Source: Candidatus Bathyarchaeota archaeon (GTDB taxonomy: Archaea; Thermoproteota; Bathyarchaeia; Bathyarchaeales; DTEX01). From it: 35,247 nucleotides of DNA. Position 1 is the first letter of the stretch; each line of letters begins with the position of its first letter. The stretch is taken from contig JAGTQF010000011.1 of the NCBI GenBank assembly GCA_018396655.1, forward strand, positions 1-35,247. Reading direction: 5' to 3'. Below are positions 8,753 through 18,912 of the stretch, piece after piece. The notes under the pieces were generated by a model. It searched no databases, was not told the DNA's origin, and saw only the letters and a list, made by a program, of their open reading frames with translations. The position numbers and the translations under genes were made by a program.

Positions 8753-9853
8753 CTAAATCTTAATTACTCTTGGTATTTTCCCGGCTCTTAGCGCGTGGTC
8801 TGCTATCACGAATGCTAGGCATGCTTCGACCACTGGGACGGCTCTTGGGACTATGCATGGGTCATGCCTTCCAGCAACTTGAATCTCCTCCTCACTCATC
8901 GTTTCTAGGTTTACTGTCCTCTGCCTCCTCGATATTGATGGTGTCGGCTTGAAGGCAACCTTAACTTTTATCGGCATCCCGTTAGATATCCCGCCTATTA
9001 TCCCACCGGCATTATTCGTCAGCGTAATGACCTTTCCATTCCTAACAGCATATTGGTCGTTTGCCTCGGAGCCCCTCATAGACGCCATTTTAAAGCCTGC
9101 GCCAAACTCGACGCCTTTAACGGCTGGTATATTAAACAGCATCTTCGCTATGTCCGCATCTAGCGAGTCAAATATGGGTTCACCCAGCCCGGCTGGAACA
9201 TTAAGCGCAATACCCTCAACGACGCCGCCTACGCTGTCACCCTCCCTAGCTGCGCTCAAAACCTCCTCAACCATCCTTTCAGCTAGCTCGGGGACAGCGC
9301 ACCTAACGGGGTTCGCATAAACGTTCCTCCTGACATCATCATATGAAACCTCACCCTCAACCCTTACTCGCCCAACCTGCACCGTGTGGGCTAGGACCTC
9401 AACCCCAATGAGACTTAGGAGCTTCTTAGCGACCGCTCCAGCCATAATATAAGCGGCGGTTATCCTCCCAGAGAACCTACCACCCCCGCGCGGATCATTG
9501 TATCCGCCATATTTGATTCTAGCCGTGTAATCTGCGTGCCCGGGTCTAGGCTTAAACATGACGCTTTCATAGGGGCTTGAGTCAACATCCCTATTCCTAA
9601 CGATCATGCATATCGGCGCGCCGGTTGTATAGCCCCTATAGACACCAGATATTATTTCAACCTTGTCCTCCTCCCTCCTAGATGTGCTTATGTCGCTGAA
9701 CCCTGGGCGCCTCTTATCAAGCTCGGTCTGAACATCCGATTCGCTTAGGGGTAGGCCGGCTGGGCATCCATCTAAAACTACGCCTATGCAGGCTCCGTGG
9801 CTCTCCCCAAAGCATGTGAGGACGAGAGATTTACCGATGGAGTTACCGTTCAA
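8753..9853 (-). CDS. aroC: Chorismate synthase
   Basis: GKSLVLTCFGESHGACIGVVLDGCPAGLPL; RRPG; GGRFSGRITAAYIMAGAVAKKLL; GRHDPCIVPRAVPVVEA. Confidence 0.96.
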   Translation of the reverse strand: MNGNSIGKSLVLTCFGESHGACIGVVLDGCPAGLPLSESDVQTELDKRRPGFSDISTSRREEDKVEIISGVYRGYTTGAPICMIVRNRDVDSSPYESVMFKPRPGHADYTARIKYGGYNDPRGGGRFSGRITAAYIMAGAVAKKLLSLIGVEVLAHTVQVGRVRVEGEVSYDDVRRNVYANPVRCAVPELAERMVEEVLSAAREGDSVGGVVEGIALNVPAGLGEPIFDSLDADIAKMLFNIPAVKGVEFGAGFKMASMRGSEANDQYAVRNGKVITLTNNAGGIIGGISNGMPIKVKVAFKPTPSISRRQRTVNLETMSEEEIQVAGRHDPCIVPRAVPVVEACLAFVIADHALRAGKIPRVIKI

Positions 9854-11147
9854 TGATTTCTACTCCCAGCAGACGCATATCTCTAATAAAATCTGGGTAG
9901 GATTTATTTATGCATTCGGCATCATGTATGACTGTTTCCCCCTTAGCAGCCAGAGCCGCAACAGCACAAGCCATGGCTATGCGATGGTCCCCATGAGGAT
10001 CTATCTCGGCGCCTCTCAATTCCCTTACACCGTAAATAATTATCTTGTCGTCTAAAACCTTTATCTTGGCTTTCATTTTTGAAAGCTCGGTTAGCAGGGC
10101 TTTAACTCTATCAGACTCCTTAAATCTAAGCCTCCCAACACCGCTAATAACAGACTTGCCTTCAGCCATGCATGCTAACACCGCGCATACTGGGACAAGG
10201 TCTGGATTATCCCTCATATCAACATCAAGCGGCTTCAGCGGTCCATCCGCACCCATAACCTCAATAAAATCTTCACCAACCCGCACATGTACTCCAAAAT
10301 CATGAAGAAGCCTAACTATAATACGGTCTCCCTGAAGGCTCCTCCTGGGAAGATTCTCTATTCTTACACGCGAGCTAGTTATGGCTGCTGCAGCCATTAG
10401 GAATGCGGCCGAAGAATAATCCCCCTCAATATAATAGTTGTGCAACCTATACATCTGCCCGCATGGTATATGAAAGACCCTTCCATCGCCGGTGACTTCA
10501 ACCTTTATCCCATGCCTATTAAGCACATCCAACGTTACATCAATATAGGGCCTGGACTCTAAGGGGGTCGTGAGAACTATATCCGTATCATTCTCAGCCA
10601 TAGGTGTGGCGAAGAGCAAGCCCGAAATAAACTGTGAGCTCACATCCCCCCTAATACTGGCCCTCCCACCCCTTATCCCACCGCCAAAAACAACTATGGG
10701 TGGGCATCCATCCATCCTAGTCGAATAACATTTTACACCCAACTGGCTTAAGGCATCTAGGAGTGGGCCCATAGGTCTCCTCCTAAGGCTCCTCCCACCA
10801 GTCAAAACTGATATTCCATCGGCCAGAGCGCAGACTGGCGTAATAAATCTAATTGTCGAACCAGACTCTTTGCAGTCGATTATATCTTCTGGGGTTTTAG
10901 GCCTAGAAATCCCCAAAACCCTGAGTGCTCCACCACTTTCCTCACTTATCTCAGCTCCAAGCATACGGCAAGCATTAATTGTTGCCAGAGTATCATCACA
11001 TATAAGTGGGTTATGTATTGTGGAGGTGCCCTCAGAGAGCGCGGAGGCTATGATAGCCCTATGTGTATAAGCCTTTGAGGGCGGTGCCCTAACTAAACCC
11101 CTTAAACAAACCCCGCCTTTAACAATTAGGTCCGTCAACTCTTCCAC
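9843..11147 (-). CDS. aroA: 3-phosphoshikimate 1-carboxyvinyltransferase (EPSP synthase)
   Basis: APPSKAYTHRAIIASALSEG; CKESGSTIRFITPV; RLRFKESDRVKAL; DPHGDHRIAMACAVAAL. Confidence 0.96.
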   Translation of the reverse strand: MEELTDLIVKGGVCLRGLVRAPPSKAYTHRAIIASALSEGTSTIHNPLICDDTLATINACRMLGAEISEESGGALRVLGISRPKTPEDIIDCKESGSTIRFITPVCALADGISVLTGGRSLRRRPMGPLLDALSQLGVKCYSTRMDGCPPIVVFGGGIRGGRASIRGDVSSQFISGLLFATPMAENDTDIVLTTPLESRPYIDVTLDVLNRHGIKVEVTGDGRVFHIPCGQMYRLHNYYIEGDYSSAAFLMAAAAITSSRVRIENLPRRSLQGDRIIVRLLHDFGVHVRVGEDFIEVMGADGPLKPLDVDMRDNPDLVPVCAVLACMAEGKSVISGVGRLRFKESDRVKALLTELSKMKAKIKVLDDKIIIYGVRELRGAEIDPHGDHRIAMACAVAALAAKGETVIHDAECINKSYPDFIRDMRLLGVEIIER

Positions 11148-11150
11148 CAG

Positions 11151-12014
11151 CTAAATTATCTTAGCCTTTTCACGGTTTATAGAGGTCTCGATTATCTCGC
11201 CGCCATACCTTTCTATCGCCCCTCGAATATCGCTCACTCTATCCTTTGGAGCAACAACAGCGACAGCGGGTCCCTTACCGGAGAGCCCAGCAGCTATAGC
11301 ACCGTTGGCCAGAGCATCTATTACTATATTAGGGTTATAGCCCAAAACCGCTGAGTATAATATTCCGTTGATTGTCATAGCACGCCAATAATCGCCGAGA
11401 AGAGCCATCCTATGTATAGCCTTAACTTCATCGGCTATTACCCTCATCCTCCTAACATCAGACTTTGCTGTATAAGACTTCTCTCTGGGAACGTGAACCA
11501 AAATGACATAATCCTCTTCGGGCTGAAAGCACTTAAGAATCCTCCGCCCAAGATTATCCGTCACTACTATATTCCCAAAGTATGAGGCGCATGCGTCATC
11601 AAATGCTCCAGTAACGGTTACGCCAGCCTCAATAGACGCATCAACACCAATATTAACCACCGTTAAATCATCGGCATTTTCATTCAACGCTGATACGGTA
11701 GCCAGCGCGATGGCATTAGCCGCAGCACTACTACTCTTCAATCCTCTAGCAATCGGAATATTAGATTTAGTCTCAACATACGCGCCATACTCACCCTCAA
11801 GATTAAAGTGCCTTAAAACCCTCCTAACAACCATCTCAATCAATATTGTGCTTTCAGAGGGGTCTGAAAGTATCTTGCCCTCAATTCTTCCAGGCTCATT
11901 TGTCAGCCTAACAGTAGCCTCGGTTCTGAGGCTCACGCCTAACGCCGCCCCTAAACCACATGATATAGCATTAACTATTGTGACAGCGCCATAAGCTACA
12001 GCCTTACCAATCAT
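11151..12014 (-). CDS. aroK: Shikimate kinase, archaeal GHMP-kinase type
   Basis: GHMP ATP-binding motif NIPIARGLKSSSAAANAIALA; AAGLSGKGPAVAVVAP; located in an aro operon. Confidence 0.93.
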   Translation of the reverse strand: MIGKAVAYGAVTIVNAISCGLGAALGVSLRTEATVRLTNEPGRIEGKILSDPSESTILIEMVVRRVLRHFNLEGEYGAYVETKSNIPIARGLKSSSAAANAIALATVSALNENADDLTVVNIGVDASIEAGVTVTGAFDDACASYFGNIVVTDNLGRRILKCFQPEEDYVILVHVPREKSYTAKSDVRRMRVIADEVKAIHRMALLGDYWRAMTINGILYSAVLGYNPNIVIDALANGAIAAGLSGKGPAVAVVAPKDRVSDIRGAIERYGGEIIETSINREKAKII

Positions 12015-12903
12015 CCTTCATCCCTCTATTGTACCCCTCAGCCTCACGCATCTTTTTTAACGCAGCTTCCTTCATAACCTCTACCGGCGCCCTCATACCA
12101 GTCCATATCTCAAATGATGCTGCTCCCTGATGTATCAACATTGAGAGGCCATCAATAGTCTTTGCACCAGCAATCCTCGCCTCCCTAATAAGCCTAGTTT
12201 CAAGTGGCTCATAAATTATGTCAAAAACCGTGAGATTACTATGTAAAAAATCACATCTGACGGGGGTTTCAGAGTCATTGGGCTTCATCCCGATAGAAGT
12301 CGCATTGATAAGTATATCAGCATCCTTAAGCTCCCTCTCAAGATTCCGGTCGGCCAGCTCTCCAGCCTTAACATTAACCAAATCGCCAAGAGCATCACGT
12401 ATGTTGCGTGCCAAATCCACAGCTCTCTCCACAGTCCTATTCAATATGATAAGCTCACGTGCATATTCAGCCAGCGTGAAAGATATGGCCCTAGAAGCAC
12501 CGCCAGCTCCAAGTATGACAATCTTCTTGCCAGAGGGGTCGACTCCGGCATATCTCAGAGCATTTAAAGCCCCAACTCCATCAGTCGTATAGCCTACAAG
12601 TCTTTCATCCCTATTAAGAACGGTGTTTACTGAGCCAATTCTTCTCGCACTCTCGTCCAAAATGTCAAGATACTTAATTATGCTGATTTTATGCGGCATT
12701 GTAATATTTAGTCCATAAATGCCAAGCCCCCTAACACCCAGAATCGCCTTCTCTAGATTTTCAGCGCTGACATTAAATGCCACATAAACATAATCTAAGC
12801 CCAGATGCTCGAATGCCGCATTCTGTATTGTTGGGCTGAGCGAATGCCAAACAGGGTCTCCTATTAAAGCGCAAACCCTAGTCCTACCAGATATACCTAT
12901 CAT
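12004..12903 (-). CDS. aroE: Shikimate dehydrogenase
   Basis: TRVCALIGDPVWHSLSPTIQNAAFEHLGLDYVYVAF; NITMPHK; GAGGASRAISFTLAEY; INATSIGMKP. Confidence 0.96.
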   Translation of the reverse strand: MIGISGRTRVCALIGDPVWHSLSPTIQNAAFEHLGLDYVYVAFNVSAENLEKAILGVRGLGIYGLNITMPHKISIIKYLDILDESARRIGSVNTVLNRDERLVGYTTDGVGALNALRYAGVDPSGKKIVILGAGGASRAISFTLAEYARELIILNRTVERAVDLARNIRDALGDLVNVKAGELADRNLERELKDADILINATSIGMKPNDSETPVRCDFLHSNLTVFDIIYEPLETRLIREARIAGAKTIDGLSMLIHQGAASFEIWTGMRAPVEVMKEAALKKMREAEGYNRGMKDDW

Positions 12904-13610
12904 TCAACACCAAGCCTCCCATAAATCTCCCTCAAATCCTCTATGGTTAATTGACCTGACGCAGTTTCAAATCCCACGCCAAGAGATGCGTAAGTAAACG
13001 ATGCGCCAAAAATGGGTGATAAAACTCTAGAAAGCAAACCATATCTCCCCATCGCGAAGCAAATCACATCATATTTTTGGCTAACCTCATACGTGAGAAT
13101 TAGGCATTTAATACTATCATCGAGGCCATTTGCCATAGTAACAACTTTACATATATCCGCCCCAGCTTCAACCTCAGCCCTAACAATCCGCTCAAGCTCA
13201 GAGAGACTTGGCGTTGAATTAAAATCGTGGAAAGAGATTATGACTCTCGCCCCATAAGTCTTAACAGCGCCAACAACATCCCTTAACCCCTCCGTAACTA
13301 ATTCAAAATCAACGTATGTGAATCCAGCCTCTGCAGCTTTAAGGAGAACGTTAATCCTTTGCTCCTCACTTAGATTCCACATGCCGCCTTGTCCAGCGTG
13401 CCTATTAGTTGCTATAAGCGGAACAGACGTATATTTAACGAAATCTTTCAACCTATCTAGGGCATCCAGCAGTTCAGAACCCATATAATCTAAGCGCAAC
13501 TCAATTATATCTGCACCGCTCTCCTCAGCTCTCCGAATCATAGCGAAGGCTTCTCGAAGGCTTCTGGCTGGTATCGGCACACAAACCCTAATTTTCCTCA
13601 CATCCACCAC
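12900..13610 (-). CDS. aroD: Type I 3-dehydroquinate dehydratase
   Basis: GADIIELRLDYM; SFHDFNSTPSLSEL; ADICKVVTMA (Schiff-base Lys); GASFTYASLG; 4-nt overlap with aroE. Confidence 0.94.
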   Translation of the reverse strand: MVDVRKIRVCVPIPARSLREAFAMIRRAEESGADIIELRLDYMGSELLDALDRLKDFVKYTSVPLIATNRHAGQGGMWNLSEEQRINVLLKAAEAGFTYVDFELVTEGLRDVVGAVKTYGARVIISFHDFNSTPSLSELERIVRAEVEAGADICKVVTMANGLDDSIKCLILTYEVSQKYDVICFAMGRYGLLSRVLSPIFGASFTYASLGVGFETASGQLTIEDLREIYGRLGVE

Positions 13611-13660
13611 TCTAACAATTAAGAGCTTAAAGATAACAGAAAATTCTCTCTACTTGCAAA

Positions 13661-13668
13661 CTTATAAG
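13661..13668 (-). promoter_or_regulatory. Candidate TATA box for the aro operon
   Basis: CTTATAAG about 50 nt upstream of the aroD start. Confidence 0.4.
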
Positions 13669-13774
13669 CATTCAAGTAACCAATTCTCTCAAAAGGCACC
13701 AGCAACAATTAGAAGCGTAAAAGGAGAATTCTCACGCTAAACATGGGTTATGTTATTCGCTCGTTTTTATTGAG

Positions 13775-14776
13775 CTACTCTACTTTTCCAGCGAATAGCC
13801 TCATATACTCTTTAACCTTCTCCTTAACTCTGTCACGTGCTGCGCTACCGAACTTACGGAAGTCCTTTTCGCTTGGATTAGCCCTCCAAGCCTCTATAAA
13901 GCCATCTATGAATGCTATTGAAAGTGCTGTTGCAACATTGACCTTCGTTACACCACCAGTTTTAATGGCGTCGAGCAGAGTTCCTTCACCCTTAAGGAGC
14001 TTTATACCCTTCCTCTCGGCATCCTTAGGTGTCATCAATATTCCTGAGGAGCCGTGTGAAACCAGAGGTATACGCATCCTTTCTTGTATGGCGATTAGAC
14101 GGTCAAGCCTTATAGGCCATATATCATCCCATATACCGTGTATTGAGCCGAAGGCGGCCGCTAGAAAATCACACCCAGTCTTCTTAACAAAGTATTCAAC
14201 ATCCTCAGGCTTAGCCATAAGCTCCTCAACAGACTTTCCAGCTCTCTCACGAATAATTCTTACAGCCTCAGCCGCTGGGAGAGACCTTAAATATGCAATC
14301 TCAGATTGCGAGAAATAATCCTCAATCCTAGGAATCTTACCTAATTCAGCCTCAACCGGAACCCCTCTAGAATGGCACATCTCAACAACCTGCCGCGTTA
14401 AGCGAATATTCTCCTCAAAGGGAAGGGATGAGCCATCAAAGAGGACGGCTGTAAAACCAGCCTCAAGAGCCTTCTTCACTTGGTCAATTTCTGTTGCATG
14501 GTCAAGGTTTAATGCTACCCGAATGTCGGTTTCAGAGGCTGCTATCTTAACCATTCCAGCAGCCATCGACCAGCCAGCATATTTTGCCGCTCCAGGGCTG
14601 ACTTGAATTATTAGGTCTACGGGCTCGCCTAGCTCCTTACTTACCTCCTCAGCAGCCCATATAAACGCCTGAACCATCTCCATGTTATTGGCGTTGAATG
14701 CGCCTACAGCTCTCCCCTCCTCTAAGGCTGGTAGGAGTAAATCCTTCTCGTTGACAAGCGGCATGTTGCGCATCAC
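13775..14776 (-). CDS. Class II fructose-bisphosphate/ketose-bisphosphate aldolase family protein
   Basis: GAFNANNMEMVQAFIWAAEE; NLDHATEIDQVKKALEAGFTAVLFDGSSLPFEENI; VEAELGKI; AAAFGSIHG; PLVSHGSSG. Confidence 0.85.
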   Translation of the reverse strand: MMRNMPLVNEKDLLLPALEEGRAVGAFNANNMEMVQAFIWAAEEVSKELGEPVDLIIQVSPGAAKYAGWSMAAGMVKIAASETDIRVALNLDHATEIDQVKKALEAGFTAVLFDGSSLPFEENIRLTRQVVEMCHSRGVPVEAELGKIPRIEDYFSQSEIAYLRSLPAAEAVRIIRERAGKSVEELMAKPEDVEYFVKKTGCDFLAAAFGSIHGIWDDIWPIRLDRLIAIQERMRIPLVSHGSSGILMTPKDAERKGIKLLKGEGTLLDAIKTGGVTKVNVATALSIAFIDGFIEAWRANPSEKDFRKFGSAARDRVKEKVKEYMRLFAGKVE

Positions 14777-14824
14777 CCCAAAGTTTTATCAATGTATGGA
14801 GGCAAAAGACGTATAAATCTTTTC

Positions 14825-15106
14825 CTATTGCGAGCCCCCCTCTATTAGGGGTACTATGGCAACTCTATCCCCTTCAGAAAGCTTAGCCTCAAGCCCTCCT
14901 AAAAACTCCACGTTCTGTCCATTGAGAAATATTGATGTTTCCGGCTTCAATATTGACTCTAATGTTTTATCGCCATACTGCATTACCGCTTTTCTCAGCA
15001 AGCATCTGACGGTTGCCTCACTCTCATGCAATTCGATGGCAATCTCCTTCTTACCAATCTCCTTTTTCAATCTCTCATCTAGCAGTATCAGCGTAACCTT
15101 AATCAT
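14825..15106 (-). CDS. MoaD/ThiS-family sulfur-carrier protein with C-terminal ...GGSQ
   Basis: Small ubiquitin-like ORF ending LSEGDRVAIVPLIEGGSQ; immediately downstream of an AOR gene. Confidence 0.8.
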   Translation of the reverse strand: MIKVTLILLDERLKKEIGKKEIAIELHESEATVRCLLRKAVMQYGDKTLESILKPETSIFLNGQNVEFLGGLEAKLSEGDRVAIVPLIEGGSQ

Positions 15107-15115
15107 CCCAGACCC

Positions 15116-16972
15116 CTACTCAAGAAACTTGATGGCGAAATCTAAATTCAACCCTAGGAGCTTCTCCTTTTTAGGCTTACCCTCATCATCCAATTCCCGC
15201 TCAGTATAATAGTCCTTGAGCATAGGCTCCAGCTCAACAATCTGACCTTTAGCTGCACCATCAACCATCGGCTCCTCCAAAAATCTTCTTGGCAAAGTAT
15301 CATCCTTTCGTCTGACACCCATCCTCACATTAAAGAGCCTCTGAAGAATCCATATTCTCTCACCAGCCTTCAGGAGTTCCTCAAGAGTTGTCTTCCAGCC
15401 CGTCACCGCCGTATATAATTCTGCTAAAGTTTTCAGAGGAATGCCGCTAAAGAAGACCAGAAACTTGCATATTCCCAAGGCATCAACTACTCGGCAAGCA
15501 TCCTGCATAACCTTGACAATATGGGCTTTGCCCTCAATGGAGAAGCCATCCAGCTTCTCGCTAATCCCTAGCTCTGGAAAGAGAAAGCCGCGAGCTGGAA
15601 GCATTGAGAAACCCCTTAAGTGGCATGCTCCTCTCTCAGACGTGGCATACTGCAACCCCATCTCCTTAAATCGGTATGGATTATGCATTGGAATCTCAAG
15701 ACCCTTAACATGCATGGCATATCTCTCTGCGCCTTTCCCTATCTTCTCAGCAGCCCTCATCGAACCCTCGCCTAGAATAGCTCCAAAACCCTCCCTCCTT
15801 CCTATGAGCTCGATTGTCCGGATGATTGCGTCAGGATCTCCCCAAATTAATTCAATTCCTCCAGTTTCATCCTTTGTTATTATGCCTCTCTCATAGCATT
15901 CCATCGCAAACGCTATTGTTGCGCCAACAGATATCGTGTCCAAACCAAACCTATTACAAAGGTCATTTGCTTTAGCTATAGCTTCTAAGTTATCATTCAT
16001 GCATAGCGAGCCTAATGCGGCGATAGTCTCATACTCTGGACCATAACCCTCTAAAGGTGCATAGGGCCCCTCACTGACCCTAACATACCTTCCACAAGCC
16101 ACATGACATGCAAAGCAAGCTTTTCTTCCAACTAGTATTGTTTCGGCCATTCTAACACCGGATATTTTCTCAGCACCTGGGAATCTTCCTCCAGTCCAAT
16201 TCTTTATGGGTAAGTTACCCATCTCCTCAAATGCCACAACACCTCTGGAGGTTCCATAATCGGTGAAAGCCTTAAGCTTCTCCCTCGTAAACTCTATAAT
16301 ATCCCCCCTAAGCTTATTAAGCGCCTCCGGATTCGCAACCTCTATCGCTCGTGAACCTTTAATTGCTATGGCCTTAAGATTCTTTGAACCCATAACCGCG
16401 CCTAAACCACACCTTCCAGCAGCCCTACCATTATCACTTATGATGCATGCCAATCTAACAAGTCTCTCACCAGCTGGACCAATGCAAGCTACAGCTGCAT
16501 CTTTCTCACCTAAATCGTTCTTTACAGCATTACATGCCGTAAACGTATCCATACCCCAAATGCCATTAGCATCCTTAAACTCCACATTGTCATCGCATAT
16601 CCACAGATAAACCGGTCTCTCAGCTCTTCCTTCAATAATAATCATGTCAAATCCAGCACGCTTGAGCTCTATGCCAGCATTAGCCGAGAAAATGGCTTCA
16701 CCCCAAATATTCGTTAGAGGAGACCTAGAAATAACAATAGACTTATTACCGGCGGGGGCTGTTGAGCCAGTTAAGGGTCCCGTTGCCAGAATAAGTTTGT
16801 TTCTTGGGCTAAGGGGTTCCACGCTATGGTCTACCTCTTCAAGCATAATCTTAGATGCAACCCCTAAGCAACCGATTAAGCTCTTTGCAAGGGATAAATC
16901 CAACCTCTCAATGCTAAAGCTCATCTCAGAAAGATTAATTCGAAGGATTCTGCCAGCATATCCGCCAACCAT
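15116..16972 (-). CDS. Aldehyde:ferredoxin oxidoreductase family tungstoenzyme
   Basis: GGYAGRILRINLSEMSFS; LATGPLTGSTAPAGNKSIVISRSPLT; GRAAGRCGLGAVMGSKNLKAIAIKG; CFACHVACGRYV. Confidence 0.93.
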   Translation of the reverse strand: MVGGYAGRILRINLSEMSFSIERLDLSLAKSLIGCLGVASKIMLEEVDHSVEPLSPRNKLILATGPLTGSTAPAGNKSIVISRSPLTNIWGEAIFSANAGIELKRAGFDMIIIEGRAERPVYLWICDDNVEFKDANGIWGMDTFTACNAVKNDLGEKDAAVACIGPAGERLVRLACIISDNGRAAGRCGLGAVMGSKNLKAIAIKGSRAIEVANPEALNKLRGDIIEFTREKLKAFTDYGTSRGVVAFEEMGNLPIKNWTGGRFPGAEKISGVRMAETILVGRKACFACHVACGRYVRVSEGPYAPLEGYGPEYETIAALGSLCMNDNLEAIAKANDLCNRFGLDTISVGATIAFAMECYERGIITKDETGGIELIWGDPDAIIRTIELIGRREGFGAILGEGSMRAAEKIGKGAERYAMHVKGLEIPMHNPYRFKEMGLQYATSERGACHLRGFSMLPARGFLFPELGISEKLDGFSIEGKAHIVKVMQDACRVVDALGICKFLVFFSGIPLKTLAELYTAVTGWKTTLEELLKAGERIWILQRLFNVRMGVRRKDDTLPRRFLEEPMVDGAAKGQIVELEPMLKDYYTERELDDEGKPKKEKLLGLNLDFAIKFLE

Positions 16973-17094
16973 ACTTTCTTCCTCCTCGAATAGACTTAAA
17001 ATATCTCCACTTGGGAAATAACGCTTACGCCAATCTCTCAGCTTAAAAATGAATAAAATAGTTATTATAAAAGAAAGATTGATAAGAAATTCTA

Positions 17095-18912
17095 TTAAGA
17101 TGGAACCTGAATCTCCATTTTTCTTTGTCCACCTATTTGAATTTCATAGAGCTTTGCGTAGATTCCTCCTTTCCTCAAAAGCTCCTCATGCGTTCCCTCC
17201 TCAACAATCCTGCCGCCCTCCAAAACTATAACCCTATCAGCCAAAAAAGTTGTAGATAGCCTATGAGCAATTATTATACATGTCCTTCCCTCAAGGAGTC
17301 TTTTAAGAGCCTCTTGGAGTAGACTTTCAGTGTAAGGGTCAACGCTGCTTGTTGCCTCATCTAAAATCACTATCTTAGGTTTTCTGAGGAGCGTTCTAGC
17401 AATATTTATCAGCTGTCTCTGGCCGACAGATAAATTTCCACCTCCCTCTGAGACCACAGTGTTAAGGCCGTTTGGAAGTGTTTCTATAATTGGCTCAAGC
17501 CCTAAATCTTTTATGACATTCACGATTTCTTCGTCTGTAGCATCCGGCTTACCATAACGAATGTTCTCCAAAACGGTGTCTTTAAATAATATTGGCTCTT
17601 GCGGGACCAGAGCCATCTGGCTCCTAAGAGACTTCATTTTAATGGTCCTTATATCCACACCGTCTATAAGTATGCGCCCCTCTTGTGGGTCATAGAGTCT
17701 CAGTATGAGATTCGCCAAAGTTGTTTTGCCAGCTCCAGTTGGCCCTACAACAGCCAATATTTCGCCAGGATTGATTTTGAGGTTAAATTTCTCGAAGACG
17801 TTCGTCTCATCACCATATCTGAAGCTCACGTTCTCCATGATTATTTCACCCTTCGTAATTTCAAAGTCTATGGCATTATCCGCTTCCCTTACAGTTGGTT
17901 TAGTCTCTAAATACTCGAATACTCTCTCAGCAGCCGCGAGGGCTGATTGAAGCATATTATAGTAAACTGTTAAAGTTATCAGCGGGTTAAAGAACATCTC
18001 CACATAACTATAGAATGCTATTAATGTGCCCACGGTTGCCCTACCATTAATAATCATGTATCCTCCCCAGAATATTAGGAGCGCAACTGTAGCGGCCCTT
18101 ATAAGGCTTAGAACTGGACGTGTAAGAGCCATTACAAGTGTCGCCTTTAGATTTGCGCGCATAGTCTCATAGCTTACTCTTTCAAAGCGCCTGAGATTCT
18201 CTCTATCCCTCTCGGAGAATGACTGTGATACCCTTATGCCCGAGACTGTCTGCTCAATGTTTGATGTGAGTTCACCAACCTTAGCTCTAACTTCTCTATA
18301 AGCTCTATAGCTCCTTCTAGCTAGAAAAATCACCGAGACGATTATTAGGGGTATCAATGATAGGGTTATTAATGTAAGTTCGATGTTTAAGGTTAGCATG
18401 GCAATAAGGGCGCCAATAATTGTGAGGGCATTAAAGACAGCATCTATAAAACCTGTCGTAGCCGTTTGACCAACAGCTTCAACATCACTTGTAAACCTTG
18501 ATATTATTTGGCCAGCTGGCATTGAGGAGAAGAAGGCGTAATCCAATTCTATGGAATGCGCAAAGAGTGAAGAACGCAGGTCGTAGAGAAGTCTCTGAGT
18601 CAACCAAGCAACGCTATAGCTTCTAACGACACCTAATATCCAACTGCATAGGGCTATAACCGCGATGATGAGAGCATAATATGTGATTGCAGTGATATTC
18701 CTAGCCATTATCCCCTCATCGACGATTCTCTTACCAAAATATGGCGATATTACATTTAAAATCAAGACTAGCGAAGCCGCGGCCACGAAAATTAGTACTC
18801 TAGCCTTATATCTCCATACTAGCTTTAATAGCCTCATTATTATTTTCAGTGGGGAACCTTTTGGTTTTCCCTCAGCCCCTTCCCTTGCATATCTACCTAT
18901 TATCCATCCCAA
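17095..18912 (-). CDS. ABC exporter half-transporter (TMD-NBD), canonical catalytic Glu, signature LSVGQ
   Basis: Walker A GPTGAGKTT, NLSVGQRQL, VILDEATSSVD, IIIAHRLST; six-TM export domain. Confidence 0.94.
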   Translation of the reverse strand: MGWIIGRYAREGAEGKPKGSPLKIIMRLLKLVWRYKARVLIFVAAASLVLILNVISPYFGKRIVDEGIMARNITAITYYALIIAVIALCSWILGVVRSYSVAWLTQRLLYDLRSSLFAHSIELDYAFFSSMPAGQIISRFTSDVEAVGQTATTGFIDAVFNALTIIGALIAMLTLNIELTLITLSLIPLIIVSVIFLARRSYRAYREVRAKVGELTSNIEQTVSGIRVSQSFSERDRENLRRFERVSYETMRANLKATLVMALTRPVLSLIRAATVALLIFWGGYMIINGRATVGTLIAFYSYVEMFFNPLITLTVYYNMLQSALAAAERVFEYLETKPTVREADNAIDFEITKGEIIMENVSFRYGDETNVFEKFNLKINPGEILAVVGPTGAGKTTLANLILRLYDPQEGRILIDGVDIRTIKMKSLRSQMALVPQEPILFKDTVLENIRYGKPDATDEEIVNVIKDLGLEPIIETLPNGLNTVVSEGGGNLSVGQRQLINIARTLLRKPKIVILDEATSSVDPYTESLLQEALKRLLEGRTCIIIAHRLSTTFLADRVIVLEGGRIVEEGTHEELLRKGGIYAKLYEIQIGGQRKMEIQVPS

